Shown piece by piece: positions 1-8,226 of a stretch of 64,000 nucleotides of DNA; positions within the stretch are counted from its first letter, which is position 1; the number at the start of each line of letters is the position of its first letter. The DNA comes from JACQAP01 sp035548375 (GTDB lineage: Bacteria > Pseudomonadota > Gammaproteobacteria > Burkholderiales > JACQAP01), in assembly GCA_035548375.1 (NCBI GenBank), contig DASZTG010000022.1, positions 26,130 to 90,129 on the forward strand, written 5' to 3'. Position numbers and translations under genes: made by a program. A model generated the notes under the pieces. The model did not search any database. It was not told the origin of the DNA and saw nothing but the letters and a program-made list of their open reading frames with translations.

Positions 1-652
1 GCGACCTCAGCAGGAGCGGAGCGGCGATTTCCGCCGCGCGTTTGACCAATGATTCGGGCGGATCGTCGTCGCCGCAAACGGCGGGTATGCCGGTTCGGAA
101 AATACCCGCCTTCTCCCGGCCGATGCTTTCGCGATCCGGTCCGAGATATTCCATGTGGTCGAAATCGATCGTGGTCACGACCGTGCAATCGGCGTCGAAC
201 ACGTTGACCGCGTCGAGGCGTCCGCCCAGGCCGACCTCGAGGACGGCGACTTCGACTTCCTGACGGATGAAGATTTCCATCGCCGCCAGCGTGCCGAACT
301 CGAAATAGGTCAGCGAGTCCGGCGCACGCACCTCTTCCACGCGCGCGAAAGCATCGACCAACACGGCATCGTCGACCTCGCGTCGCGCGATGCGCACGCG
401 CTCGTTATACCGCAGCAGATGCGGCGACGAATACGAGCCGACCCGATAGCCGGCGCAGGACAGGATGGCCTCCAGCATCGCGCATACCGAACCCTTGCCG
501 TTGGTACCGCCGACCGTGATCACCGGAAAGGCGGGCGCGAGGCCGAGGCGATCGCGCACGCGCGAGACCCGCTCCAGCCCCATGTCGATGGCGGAGGGAT
601 GGATGCGTTCGAGGTAGGCGAGCCAATCGGAAAGCGACTGCGGCAACGTCAA
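1..652 (-). CDS. folC: Folylpolyglutamate/dihydrofolate synthase, partial (3' end cut)
   Basis: Reverse-strand translation gives an N-terminal Mur-ligase-like ATPase: a SLSDWLAYLERIHPS opening, then the P-loop GGTNGKGS at about residues 48-55, then a SSPHLLRYNERVRI stretch typical of FolC. The family adds L-glutamate to dihydropteroate and to reduced folates in the cytoplasm, retaining folates in the cell. About 217 codons are present; the C-terminal half lies outside the window. No ATG fits the start. I chose TTG at 652, 44 bases after the accD stop, because the family N-terminus begins there. Last visible gene of the leu-asd-fimV-truA-trp-accD run, the usual betaproteobacterial place for folC. 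Confidence 0.88.
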   Translation of the reverse strand, partial: MTLPQSLSDWLAYLERIHPSAIDMGLERVSRVRDRLGLAPAFPVITVGGTNGKGSVCAMLEAILSCAGYRVGSYSSPHLLRYNERVRIARREVDDAVLVDAFARVEEVRAPDSLTYFEFGTLAAMEIFIRQEVEVAVLEVGLGGRLDAVNVFDADCTVVTTIDFDHMEYLGPDRESIGREKAGIFRTGIPAVCGDDDPPESLVKRAAEIAAPLLLRS

Positions 653-696
653 TGGTCCGGATCCCTTCGAAGCGCGGCGGCGCCGCGAAAATCAGG

Positions 697-1560
697 TCAC
701 GCCGCGGGGGCGCGCATCAAGAGCGTGATCAGGCCCACCAGCTTGTCGCGCATTTGCCGGCGGTCCACGATCATGTCGATCGCGCCATGCTCGAGCAGGA
801 ACTCGGCGCGCTGGAATCCTTCCGGCAGGGTCTGGCGAACCGTCTGCTCGATCACCCGGGGACCGGCGAAACCAATCAGGGCGTTCGGCTCGGCGATGAC
901 GACATCGCCCAGGAAGGCGAAGCTCGCCGACACGCCGCCCATGGTCGGATCCGTCAACACGGAGATGAACGGCAGTCGCGCGCGCGCGAGCTGCGTCAGC
1001 GCGGCGGTCGTTTTCGACATTTGCATCAGCGACATCAACCCTTCCTGCATGCGCGCGCCGCCGCTCGCGGTAAAGCAGACGAAAGGCAGGTTCTGCTCGC
1101 AGCAGCTCTGCACGCCGCGCACGAAACGCTCGCCGACCACGGAGCCCATCGACCCGCCCAGGAAGCGGAATTCGAACGCGGCGACGATCAGCGGAACGTT
1201 CTTGATAGAGCCCTGCATGACCACGAGCGCGTCGTCTTCCTCCGTCTCCGTCTTGGCCTGCTCGAGGCGCTCGGTGTAGCGCTTGCTGTCGACGAACTTC
1301 AGGAAATCGACCGGCTCGACTTCGGCGCCGATCTCGAACTGGCCTTCCGCGTCGAGCGTGAGATCGATGCGCTCGCGCGCGGTCAGCCGGTTGTGGTGCC
1401 CGCACTTCGGGCAGACGTTGAGGTTCTTGTCGAGGTCGGCGCGATAGAGCACCGTTTCGCAGACCTCGCATTTGCTCCAGAGGCCCTCGGGAACCGCCTT
1501 CTTGACCGCGCCGGCGCTGCGTTTGATCTTCGGCGGAAGCAGTTTCTGCAACCAGCTCAT
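697..1560 (-). CDS. accD: Acetyl-CoA carboxylase carboxyltransferase subunit beta
   Basis: 287 residues, the usual AccD length. The N-terminal zinc ribbon is visible as C31-x2-C34 and C50-x2-C53, followed by the crotonase-like carboxyltransferase domain (about 60-280) with a GGARMQEG oxyanion-type motif. With AccA it moves the carboxyl group from biotin-BCCP to acetyl-CoA, making malonyl-CoA for fatty acid synthesis. Lies between trpA and folC, a standard order in betaproteobacteria, so it is probably co-transcribed with both. The ATG at 1560 gives the family start MSWLQKLLPPKI. Confidence 0.96.
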   Translation of the reverse strand: MSWLQKLLPPKIKRSAGAVKKAVPEGLWSKCEVCETVLYRADLDKNLNVCPKCGHHNRLTARERIDLTLDAEGQFEIGAEVEPVDFLKFVDSKRYTERLEQAKTETEEDDALVVMQGSIKNVPLIVAAFEFRFLGGSMGSVVGERFVRGVQSCCEQNLPFVCFTASGGARMQEGLMSLMQMSKTTAALTQLARARLPFISVLTDPTMGGVSASFAFLGDVVIAEPNALIGFAGPRVIEQTVRQTLPEGFQRAEFLLEHGAIDMIVDRRQMRDKLVGLITLLMRAPAA

Positions 1561-1617
1561 TCGCGTCCCCTCGTCATGCGCCGTGGCAGCGACGGAATTG
1601 CGGACCCGGTGCCAACG

Positions 1618-2418
1618 TCATGCACCGTCCATGGCCCGGCGGATGCCGCCGACCAGCGCCGACAAATTCCCGAGCAGTTTGTCCGAAGCGGAATTCTCGA
1701 TCTCCTGCACCAGCCGGCTGCCGATCACGACCGCGTCGGACACCGAAGCGATCGCCTTCGCCGTCTCCGCGTCGCGGATGCCGAAGCCTACACCGATCGG
1801 CAGCTTGATGTGGGAGCGGATTTGCGGAATCTTGGCGGCGACGTCCTGCAGATCCAGGTTGGCGGCACCGGTCACGCCCTTGAGCGAAACGTAATAGATG
1901 TAACCGGTCGCCATGCGGCCGACCCGTTCCATGCGGCTGTCCTGGCTGGTCGGCGAAAGCAGGAAAATCGAATCGATCCCGTGCGCCTTCAGCAGGTCGA
2001 CGAGGTCGCTGCCCTCCTCCGGCGGATAATCCACGACCAGCACGCCGTCCACGCCGGCGGCCTGCGCGGCCTTCGCGAATGCGGCATGGCCCATGGCCTC
2101 GATCGGATTGGCATAGCCCATCAGGACAACCGGCGTCTTCGTGTCCTGCGTCCTGAACTCCTTGACCATGTCCATCACGTGCCGGAGGCTGGTGCCGTGC
2201 TTGAGCGCGCGTTCGCTCGAACGCTGGATGGTCGGCCCGTCCGCCATCGGGTCCGAGAACGGCACGCCGAGCTCGATGATGTCCGCGCCCGCGCCTGCGA
2301 GCGCATGCATGATCGGCACCGTCGTGGACAGGTCGGGATCCCCCGCGGTGACGAACGGGATCAACGCCTTTTTCTTGCGCGCCTGGATTGCGGCGAACGT
2401 TTGCTGGATGCGGGACAT
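1618..2418 (-). CDS. trpA: Tryptophan synthase alpha chain
   Basis: 266 residues, a (beta/alpha)8 barrel that cleaves indole-3-glycerol phosphate and passes indole to TrpB. The catalytic pair is visible as E49 (IIELGVPFSDP) and D60 (MADGPTIQ), the same positions as in E. coli. The reading frame is open to a GTG at 2454, but those extra codons come from the repeat element upstream, so I start at ATG 2418 (MSRIQQTF). Unlike most trpBA pairs, it is separated from trpB by about 124 bp of repeat-rich DNA; that may weaken translational coupling. Confidence 0.95.
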   Translation of the reverse strand: MSRIQQTFAAIQARKKKALIPFVTAGDPDLSTTVPIMHALAGAGADIIELGVPFSDPMADGPTIQRSSERALKHGTSLRHVMDMVKEFRTQDTKTPVVLMGYANPIEAMGHAAFAKAAQAAGVDGVLVVDYPPEEGSDLVDLLKAHGIDSIFLLSPTSQDSRMERVGRMATGYIYYVSLKGVTGAANLDLQDVAAKIPQIRSHIKLPIGVGFGIRDAETAKAIASVSDAVVIGSRLVQEIENSASDKLLGNLSALVGGIRRAMDGA

Positions 2419-2425
2419 GATTATG

Positions 2426-2533
2426 TGAGGCGCGAGGTGCAAGGCGCGAGGCACGAGAAATGAAATCGCAGGCTGGCAAAAACTTGCGCGCGAAGCGGGC
2501 GGTTCCCGCGCCTCGTGCCTGGTGCCTCTCGCC
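2426..2533. repeat. Intergenic inverted tandem-repeat element E1 between trpB and trpA
   Basis: Left arm 2426-2457 is built of 7-bp units (GAGGCGC, GAGGTGC, AAGGCGC, GAGGCAC). The right arm, about 2506-2533, read on the other strand gives similar 7-bp units (GCGAGAG, GCACCAG, GCACGAG). A core of about 48 bp lies between. It fills nearly the whole trpB-trpA gap. It belongs to the set of short-period inverted-arm elements seen elsewhere in the window (E2-E9). No coding potential is seen in it. Confidence 0.7.
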
Positions 2534-2542
2534 CGGCCCTAG

Positions 2543-3760
2543 TCACAGCTTCAACCCCGAACGCTCGGCGACCGTGTTCATGTCCTTGTCGCCGCGTCCC
2601 GAAAGATTGACCAGCAGCACTTTGTCCTTGCCCATGGACGGCGCGATTTTCATCGCGTGCGCGACGGCGTGCGACGACTCCAGCGCCGGCATGATGCCCT
2701 CCATGCGCGTAAGCGTGTGGAATGCCTGCAGCGCCTCGTCGTCCGTGATCGGCACGTACTCGGCGCGACCGCTGTCCTTGAGGTATGCGTGCTCGGGGCC
2801 GACACCCGGATAGTCGAGTCCGGCGGAAATCGAGTGGGTCTCGATGATCTGGCCGTTCTCGTCCTGGATCAGGTAAGTGCGATTGCCGTGCAGAACGCCG
2901 GGCCTGCCCGCGCACAGGGTGGCGGCATGCTTGCCCGACGCGATGCCATGGCCGGCGGCCTCGACGCCGATCAGCCGCACCTGCCTGTCTTCGATGTAGG
3001 GATAGAAAGCGCCCAGCGCGTTCGATCCGCCGCCCACGCAGGCGATGATCGCATCCGGCTGGCGGCCGATGGCCTCCGGCATCTGCGTGCGCAGTTCGCG
3101 GCCGACGACGGAATTGAAGTCGCGCACCATCATCGGGTACGGATGCGGCCCCGCCACCGTGCCGATGATGTAGAACGTATTCTCGACATTCGTCACCCAG
3201 TCGCGCATCGCTTCGTTGAGCGCGTCCTTCAGGGTCTTCGATCCGCTTTCCACCGGCACCACCGTCGCGCCAAGCAGCTTCATGCGGTACACGTTCATCG
3301 ACTGGCGCTTGACGTCCTCCGAACCCATGTACACGACGCATTCCATGCCGTAGCGCGCCGCCACCGTCGCCGAGGCCACGCCGTGCTGGCCGGCGCCCGT
3401 CTCCGCGATGATGCGTTTCTTGCCCATGCGCCGCGCCAGCAGCGCCTGGCCGATGGTGTTGTTGATCTTGTGGGCGCCGGTATGGTTCAGGTCTTCGCGC
3501 TTGAGCCAGATCTGCGCGCCGCCGCAATGCTGCGACAGCCGCTTCGCGTGATAGACCGGGCTGGGACGCCCGACGTAGTGCTTGAGCTCGGACTCGAATT
3601 CCGCGACGAACTCCGGATCGCGGCGCATGCTCTCGTACTGCGCGCGCAATTCATCGAGGGCGTGGATCAGCGTTTCGGCAACGAATACGCCGCCGTACGG
3701 GCCGAAGTGGCCTTTCTCATCGGGAAGGTTGTAGGCCGTCACGCCTTCATACATCTGCAT
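2543..3760 (-). CDS. trpB: Tryptophan synthase beta chain
   Basis: 405 residues, fold-type II PLP enzyme that condenses indole with L-serine to give tryptophan. The PLP lysine is K98 in the motif HTGAHKIN; the phosphate-binding GGGSNA loop follows at about residue 240. The ATG at 3760 has a good ribosome-binding site, AAGGAG, six bases upstream, lying inside the end of trpF (14-bp overlap), so trpF and trpB are translationally close. The downstream partner trpA is separated by repeat element E1. Confidence 0.97.
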   Translation of the reverse strand: MQMYEGVTAYNLPDEKGHFGPYGGVFVAETLIHALDELRAQYESMRRDPEFVAEFESELKHYVGRPSPVYHAKRLSQHCGGAQIWLKREDLNHTGAHKINNTIGQALLARRMGKKRIIAETGAGQHGVASATVAARYGMECVVYMGSEDVKRQSMNVYRMKLLGATVVPVESGSKTLKDALNEAMRDWVTNVENTFYIIGTVAGPHPYPMMVRDFNSVVGRELRTQMPEAIGRQPDAIIACVGGGSNALGAFYPYIEDRQVRLIGVEAAGHGIASGKHAATLCAGRPGVLHGNRTYLIQDENGQIIETHSISAGLDYPGVGPEHAYLKDSGRAEYVPITDDEALQAFHTLTRMEGIMPALESSHAVAHAMKIAPSMGKDKVLLVNLSGRGDKDMNTVAERSGLKL

Positions 3761-4370
3761 CTCTCGCTCCTTGGATGAAGGCGGCGACCTTGGCCGCGTC
3801 CTTGATTCCCCTGGCCGCCTCCACGCCGCTGCTGACGTCCACGGCCCAGGGCCGCACGCTGCGTATCGCCTGGGTCACGTTCGCAGGCGTCAAGCCGCCC
3901 GCGAGGATCACCGGCAGCGGTAGTTGCCTGGGGACCAGGTTCCAGTCGAACGTGGATCCCGTGCCGCCGTGGCTGCCTTCGACGAATGCATCGAGGAGCA
4001 GGCCCTTCGCGCGGCGATAACGGGCGGCGTATTGTAGCAAATCCGTTCCCGACCCCACCCGCACCGCCTTGATGTAGGGCACGCCGAAGCCCTCGCAAAA
4101 TTCCGGCGCTTCGTCGCCATGGAACTGAAGCAACTGCGGACGGACATTGGTGATTACCCGCTCGATCTCGACCACAGGCTGGTCGACGAACAAGGCCACG
4201 GAAGTCACGAACGGCGGCAATGAACCGACAATCGCGGCGCCGGCCTGCTCGCTGACGAGGCGCGGGCTTTTCGGATAAAAAATCATCCCGATCGCGTGAG
4301 CGCCGGCGCGCGCGGCGACCAGCGCATCCTCCACGCGGGTGATGCCGCAGATTTTTACCGCAGTAGCCAT
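3747..4370 (-). CDS. trpF: Phosphoribosylanthranilate isomerase
   Basis: 207 residues, (beta/alpha)8 barrel. It carries out the Amadori rearrangement of N-(5-phosphoribosyl)anthranilate in tryptophan synthesis. The general base C8 is in KICGITR and the general acid D127 in LLLDAF, the two catalytic residues of the family. The frame is open far upstream into truA, but MATAVKICGITR at 4370 is the family start. It lies 23 bases after truA and overlaps trpB by 14 bases. TrpF standing alone, not fused to TrpC, fits betaproteobacteria. Confidence 0.95.
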   Translation of the reverse strand: MATAVKICGITRVEDALVAARAGAHAIGMIFYPKSPRLVSEQAGAAIVGSLPPFVTSVALFVDQPVVEIERVITNVRPQLLQFHGDEAPEFCEGFGVPYIKAVRVGSGTDLLQYAARYRRAKGLLLDAFVEGSHGGTGSTFDWNLVPRQLPLPVILAGGLTPANVTQAIRSVRPWAVDVSSGVEAARGIKDAAKVAAFIQGARDADV

Positions 4371-4393
4371 GTGGAACGCACGATTGAGATCGC

Positions 4394-5194
4394 CTATCCG
4401 GCCGCGAGCAAGAGATCTTCGACGCGGCGCAGGTCTGGAATCGGCGGCAACGCCCAGACGGCATCGTACTCCACCCCCGCGAGGTAGAGACCTGCCGGCG
4501 AAAACGTAGGCGCGGCGAGCGTGCGATCCCGCCCCTCCAGCAACGTCCGCATCCACTCCACGGGCTGCCTGCCGCTGCCGACGTAGACCAGCGAGCCGAC
4601 CAGGTTGCGTACCATGTGCTGGAGAAAGGCGTTCGCCACGAACTCGAACCGGATCAGATCTCCCCGCCTGGCGACGTCGATGCTGCGCACGGTCTTCACG
4701 GGCGACCTCGCCTGACACTCGGCTGCGCGAAACGAGCTGAAGTCATGCTCGCCGAGCAGGCATTGTGCGGCTTCGAGCATCGCTGCTTCGTCAAGCTTGC
4801 GGTGCGTCCAGCCCGCCCGACCGCCTAGCAGCCCGGGGCGCGTCGCGCGGTTGAGCAGCCAGTAAACATAGCGCCGGCCTGTCGCGCGGAAGCGGGCGTG
4901 AAATTCCTGTTGTACTTCGCGCGACCACGTCACCGCCACGCTTTGGGGTAGCAATGCATTGGTGCCGCGCGTCCACGCGCTGAGCGGGCGATCCGCCGTC
5001 GTGTCGAAATGCACCACTTGCCCAAGCGCATGAACGCCGGTGTCCGTGCGGCCCGCGCACGCGGTTTCTATTTTTTCTCCGGCGACACCCGACAGCGCGA
5101 TTTCCAGTGCGTCCTGCACGCCGCAGCCGCCCGGTTGCGTCTGCCAGCCGCAGAACGCGTTGCCGTCGTATTCCAGTCCGAGTGCGATTCTCAA
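4394..5194 (-). CDS. truA: tRNA pseudouridine(38-40) synthase TruA
   Basis: About 266 residues; modifies uridines 38-40 of the tRNA anticodon arm. The catalytic aspartate is D51 in CAGRTDTGVHA. I chose TTG at 5194 (giving RIALGLEYDGNAFCGWQ) because it matches the family N-terminus and has GGGGGT seven bases upstream. The open frame starting at 5284 would read through the hairpin that ends fimV. Family length is about 270 residues, which supports the short form. Followed 23 bases later by trpF. Confidence 0.92.
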   Translation of the reverse strand: MRIALGLEYDGNAFCGWQTQPGGCGVQDALEIALSGVAGEKIETACAGRTDTGVHALGQVVHFDTTADRPLSAWTRGTNALLPQSVAVTWSREVQQEFHARFRATGRRYVYWLLNRATRPGLLGGRAGWTHRKLDEAAMLEAAQCLLGEHDFSSFRAAECQARSPVKTVRSIDVARRGDLIRFEFVANAFLQHMVRNLVGSLVYVGSGRQPVEWMRTLLEGRDRTLAAPTFSPAGLYLAGVEYDAVWALPPIPDLRRVEDLLLAAG

Positions 5195-5203
5195 TGCCGG
5201 ACC

Positions 5204-5238
5204 CCCGAAAGAAATGCCGGGGCACGCATGCCCCGGCA
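5204..5238 (-). terminator. Intrinsic terminator-like hairpin after fimV
   Basis: Perfect 10-bp stem TGCCGGGGCA/TGCCCCGGCA (5215-5224 and 5229-5238) with a CGCA loop. On the minus strand it is followed by TTTCTTTC. It lies between the fimV stop and the truA start, so it may end most fimV transcripts or lower truA-trp expression. The uridine tract is interrupted, so strength is uncertain. Confidence 0.6.
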
Positions 5239-5292
5239 CCGGATGTAGGAGAGCCATGTTAGCGCCCGATATGGCGGGCGCCAATTGCGGAA

Positions 5293-8100
5293 TCAGGCGT
5301 CCAGGCTGGTCAACACGGTCTGGGCCGCGGCCTTTTGCTCGGTATCGCCTTCCTGCAGCACTTCCTTGAGGATCTCGCGCGCGCCGTCCTTGTCGCCCAT
5401 CTCCTGGTACGCCTTTGCCAGGTCGAACTTGGTTTGCACGTCGTACCAGTGGTCGTCCTTGCCGGTCGGCGAAATAGCCGGCGACGTTTCCATGCCGAGG
5501 TCCAGGCTGATGCCGGACAGATCGATTTCCGGCGCTGCCGCCCTCGCTTCCACCTTCGGCTCGGCCGGCGTATCGAGCGACAAACCGCTCATGTCGAAGT
5601 CCAGTCCGCCCGCGGACGCTGAGGGTTCGGCGGCGGCAACGGACGATTCCGGAGCGGAAGCGGCCAGCGAGTTGAGGTCGATGTCGAAATCCAGTCCGGA
5701 CGCACTATCCGCCTTTGCCGCCTGCGGTTCCGACGCGGTCCCCCCGACGGCCGGCAGATCGACGTTGAAATCCATCGCGGCCGGTGCGGGTGGCGCTTCC
5801 AGCGACACGGTCGAGTCGTGATCGGGCTCGGCTGCAGGATCGATGATGCCTGTGCGGTCGAACGGGCTGCCGCCATCGCCCAGGTCGATATCGGTCGTCG
5901 TGGCGGTGGAATCCTCGGAGCCGATGTTGAAGTCGACATTTTCCGCCGCTGCCGCAGCCGTGGCGGCGGCCGCGATCCCCGCAGCGGCTGCTCCCTTGCC
6001 GGCTGCGTAACGTGAATTCTCCGGATCGACCTGGTATCCCAGTACGACCGCCTGGTCCCAGATCTCGCCCTTGCCGCCGGTTCCCTGCTGCAGGTCGCGC
6101 GCAACCTTCTCGAAGGACTTCGCATCCTTGCGGCTGGCATAGATCTGCAGCAGCTTGAGCTGGATTTCGGCGCGCTTCGGCGAGGTCTCGAGCGCTTCCT
6201 TGAGCAGTTCCTCCGCCTGGGCATCGCGACCGTAGGCGAGGAAGATTTCCGCCTCGGCTATCGGGTCGACTTCGTCGGAAGCCCCTTCGCTCGCAGTGGA
6301 AGCGATCGCCGCGGCGGGGCTTGCCACGGCGAGAACGTTGTTGTCACCCGCTGCCCTCGCAGGGGCAGATTCTTCGGCGTCGGATTTGGACTCGCGACGG
6401 CGCTTGACCGCGCGTACGGCAAGCGCCCCGATGATGACGAGGACACCGATGGCCGCTCCCAGATAGGCCGGCTGATCGAGCACCTGGTCCATCAGGCTCG
6501 GCTCGGGTGCGGGCGGCGCCGGCGGCGCCGCCTTCGGCGCCACGGGCTTCGGCGTCGTCGGGGCAGGCTGGTTCGGGGCGGGCGCGGTATCGCTCTTCGG
6601 TGCAACCGGCGCCGGCGTAGCCGGTGTCGGCGTGGCGGGCTTGGCTTCCGGCGCGGGTACGACCGGCGCCGGGGTCTTGGGTGCGGCCGGGGTCGCGGGA
6701 GGTTCGGGCTTCGGCGCTGTCTGCGTAGCGGGTGCTGGCGTGGTCACAGCCGGCGGCGGGGCGGCGGGTTTCGGCGCCTCCGCCATGGTATTGCTCTGCA
6801 GCTTGCGCAACTCGTTCAATTTCTCGATCTGCTTCTGCAGCATGGCCACGCGATCGTTGGCCTCCTTGATCGCCTTGTCGCGGGCAACGACCTCTTCTTC
6901 GAGCGCGCGCACACGCGCGGCGGATTGCGCGTTGCCTGCACCGGCTGCCGCGGCGGGCTCGTTCTTCGACAGCTTGAGAACTTCCTTCGGTTGCTCAGTC
7001 GCCGCCTTGTCCTGCGCGGGTGCGCCGACCTTGCCCGACGCCGCCTGTTGCGCCGGCTGCTCGGCAGGCGCTGCCTGGCCAGCAGCAGCCGCAAGCTGCT
7101 CGCGGTAGGCGCGCCAGTCACGAGCCTGGATCTTCACTTCCTTCCTGGCATCGGCTTCGCTGACGGAGGACAGTTGCTCGGAAGTCGGCAGCTGGAGGAT
7201 CTTGCCCGTCTTCAGACGGTTCATGTTCTTGCCGGAGAACGCCTCGGGATTGTTCCTTACCAGCAGCACGAGCATCTGCTCGAGGCTCACGTCCGCCGGC
7301 TTGGTCGCGGTAGCAATCTTGTTCAGCGTATCGCCGCTCTTGACCGGACCATAGGCATCCGCCTTTGCGCTGGAGTCCTGGCCGCCTTCGAGCAGGGTGG
7401 GCTGGGCGCCGCCGATCGTCTCAGTGGGCTTCGCGGCCTCTTCCGGCCTGGCTTCGGCCGCCGGTGCTGCTTCCGGTTTGGGCTCTTCGGGTTTCGCTTC
7501 TTCGGGACGGGTTTCCGTGGACGCTTGCGGCGCGGGCTCGCTGGGCGCAGCGGCCGGTGCTTCCGCCTTGGGCGCCTGCTCGGGCTGGATCGCTTCCGGA
7601 GCAGGGACAGGCTCCGCTACCGGCGCAGTCGCCGGGGGCTGGGCAGGCTTGACTTCGGCGGCAGCGGCCTTCTGCTTCGACCGCTCGGCCAGTACGTCGG
7701 GGGGATCGAGCAGTGCGGTGAATTCGCGACTGATGCGGCCGGAAGACCAGGTCAGCTCGATGAGCAGGTCCACGAACGGTTCGGTTGCAGGCTGGGCGGA
7801 CGTAATCTTGACGTACGGCTCTCCGCTCGCCCGTTTCTCGATGCTCACCTTCACGCCTGTGAGCAGGTTCGAATAGGCCAACCCGGAGCGTTCGAACGCG
7901 TCTGGACTGGCAAGGCGTACCGATAGCGAGTTGCTCTCGTTCTTTTCCGCCACGAGTTCGACTTCCGCCTTGAGCGGCTCGCCGAGAGCGGACATGACGG
8001 TTAGCTTGCCCAGGCCCGCCGCATGAGAAACGGCGCATATGGAAAGCAATGACGCGGCGACGATCCACGCGCGAATAGACGTGATGCCCAAAGCGCCCAC
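5293..8100 (-). CDS. fimV: FimV-type pilus assembly/peptidoglycan-binding membrane protein
   Basis: 935 residues. In order: signal peptide (about 1-27), conserved FimV N-terminal domain (about 28-135, GKLTVMSALGEPLKAEVEL), Pro/Ala/Glu-rich linker, LysM-like segment (about 250-305, YGPVKSGDTLNKIA), coiled coil (about 395-440), Pro/Ala linker, one membrane helix (about 540-565), an acidic cytoplasmic region, and a C-terminal FimV/TPR motif (last 50 residues, FDLAKAYQEMGDKDGAREIL). FimV organises type IV pilus and polar functions in Pseudomonas; the role here is inferred. The start is GTG at 8100; a TTG at about 8091 is also possible. The asd-fimV-truA order is classical. Confidence 0.9.
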   Translation of the reverse strand: MGALGITSIRAWIVAASLLSICAVSHAAGLGKLTVMSALGEPLKAEVELVAEKNESNSLSVRLASPDAFERSGLAYSNLLTGVKVSIEKRASGEPYVKITSAQPATEPFVDLLIELTWSSGRISREFTALLDPPDVLAERSKQKAAAAEVKPAQPPATAPVAEPVPAPEAIQPEQAPKAEAPAAAPSEPAPQASTETRPEEAKPEEPKPEAAPAAEARPEEAAKPTETIGGAQPTLLEGGQDSSAKADAYGPVKSGDTLNKIATATKPADVSLEQMLVLLVRNNPEAFSGKNMNRLKTGKILQLPTSEQLSSVSEADARKEVKIQARDWRAYREQLAAAAGQAAPAEQPAQQAASGKVGAPAQDKAATEQPKEVLKLSKNEPAAAAGAGNAQSAARVRALEEEVVARDKAIKEANDRVAMLQKQIEKLNELRKLQSNTMAEAPKPAAPPPAVTTPAPATQTAPKPEPPATPAAPKTPAPVVPAPEAKPATPTPATPAPVAPKSDTAPAPNQPAPTTPKPVAPKAAPPAPPAPEPSLMDQVLDQPAYLGAAIGVLVIIGALAVRAVKRRRESKSDAEESAPARAAGDNNVLAVASPAAAIASTASEGASDEVDPIAEAEIFLAYGRDAQAEELLKEALETSPKRAEIQLKLLQIYASRKDAKSFEKVARDLQQGTGGKGEIWDQAVVLGYQVDPENSRYAAGKGAAAAGIAAAATAAAAAENVDFNIGSEDSTATTTDIDLGDGGSPFDRTGIIDPAAEPDHDSTVSLEAPPAPAAMDFNVDLPAVGGTASEPQAAKADSASGLDFDIDLNSLAASAPESSVAAAEPSASAGGLDFDMSGLSLDTPAEPKVEARAAAPEIDLSGISLDLGMETSPAISPTGKDDHWYDVQTKFDLAKAYQEMGDKDGAREILKEVLQEGDTEQKAAAQTVLTSLDA

Positions 8101-8127
8101 CCTGATCGGTTTTTGTTTGAAGTAATT

Positions 8128-8156
8128 AAAATAACATCATGGATTTAGAGATGCAA
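8128..8156 (-). promoter_or_regulatory. Candidate sigma70 promoter of fimV
   Basis: On the minus strand, TTGCAT (plus 8151-8156) and TATTTT (plus 8128-8133) are separated by 17 bases, in an AT-rich pocket unusual for this GC-rich sequence. It lies 28 bases upstream of the fimV start. This suggests that fimV-truA-trp-accD-folC has a promoter separate from leu-asd. Confidence 0.45.
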
Positions 8157-8226
8157 GCTCATATTTAGCCTCACATTCCGTGCCGAATCGCGGCTTTTAA
8201 ACCACCGGGGCAGGCTACGGGCGGCG

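Noticed and set aside
2419..2454. Longer TrpA start at GTG 2454
   Set aside because: The extra residues derive from repeat element E1 and are not part of the TrpA family N-terminus.
3747..3760. Frameshift or fusion between trpF and trpB
   Set aside because: The 14-base overlap is a normal operon overlap; both proteins are full length with proper start and catalytic residues.
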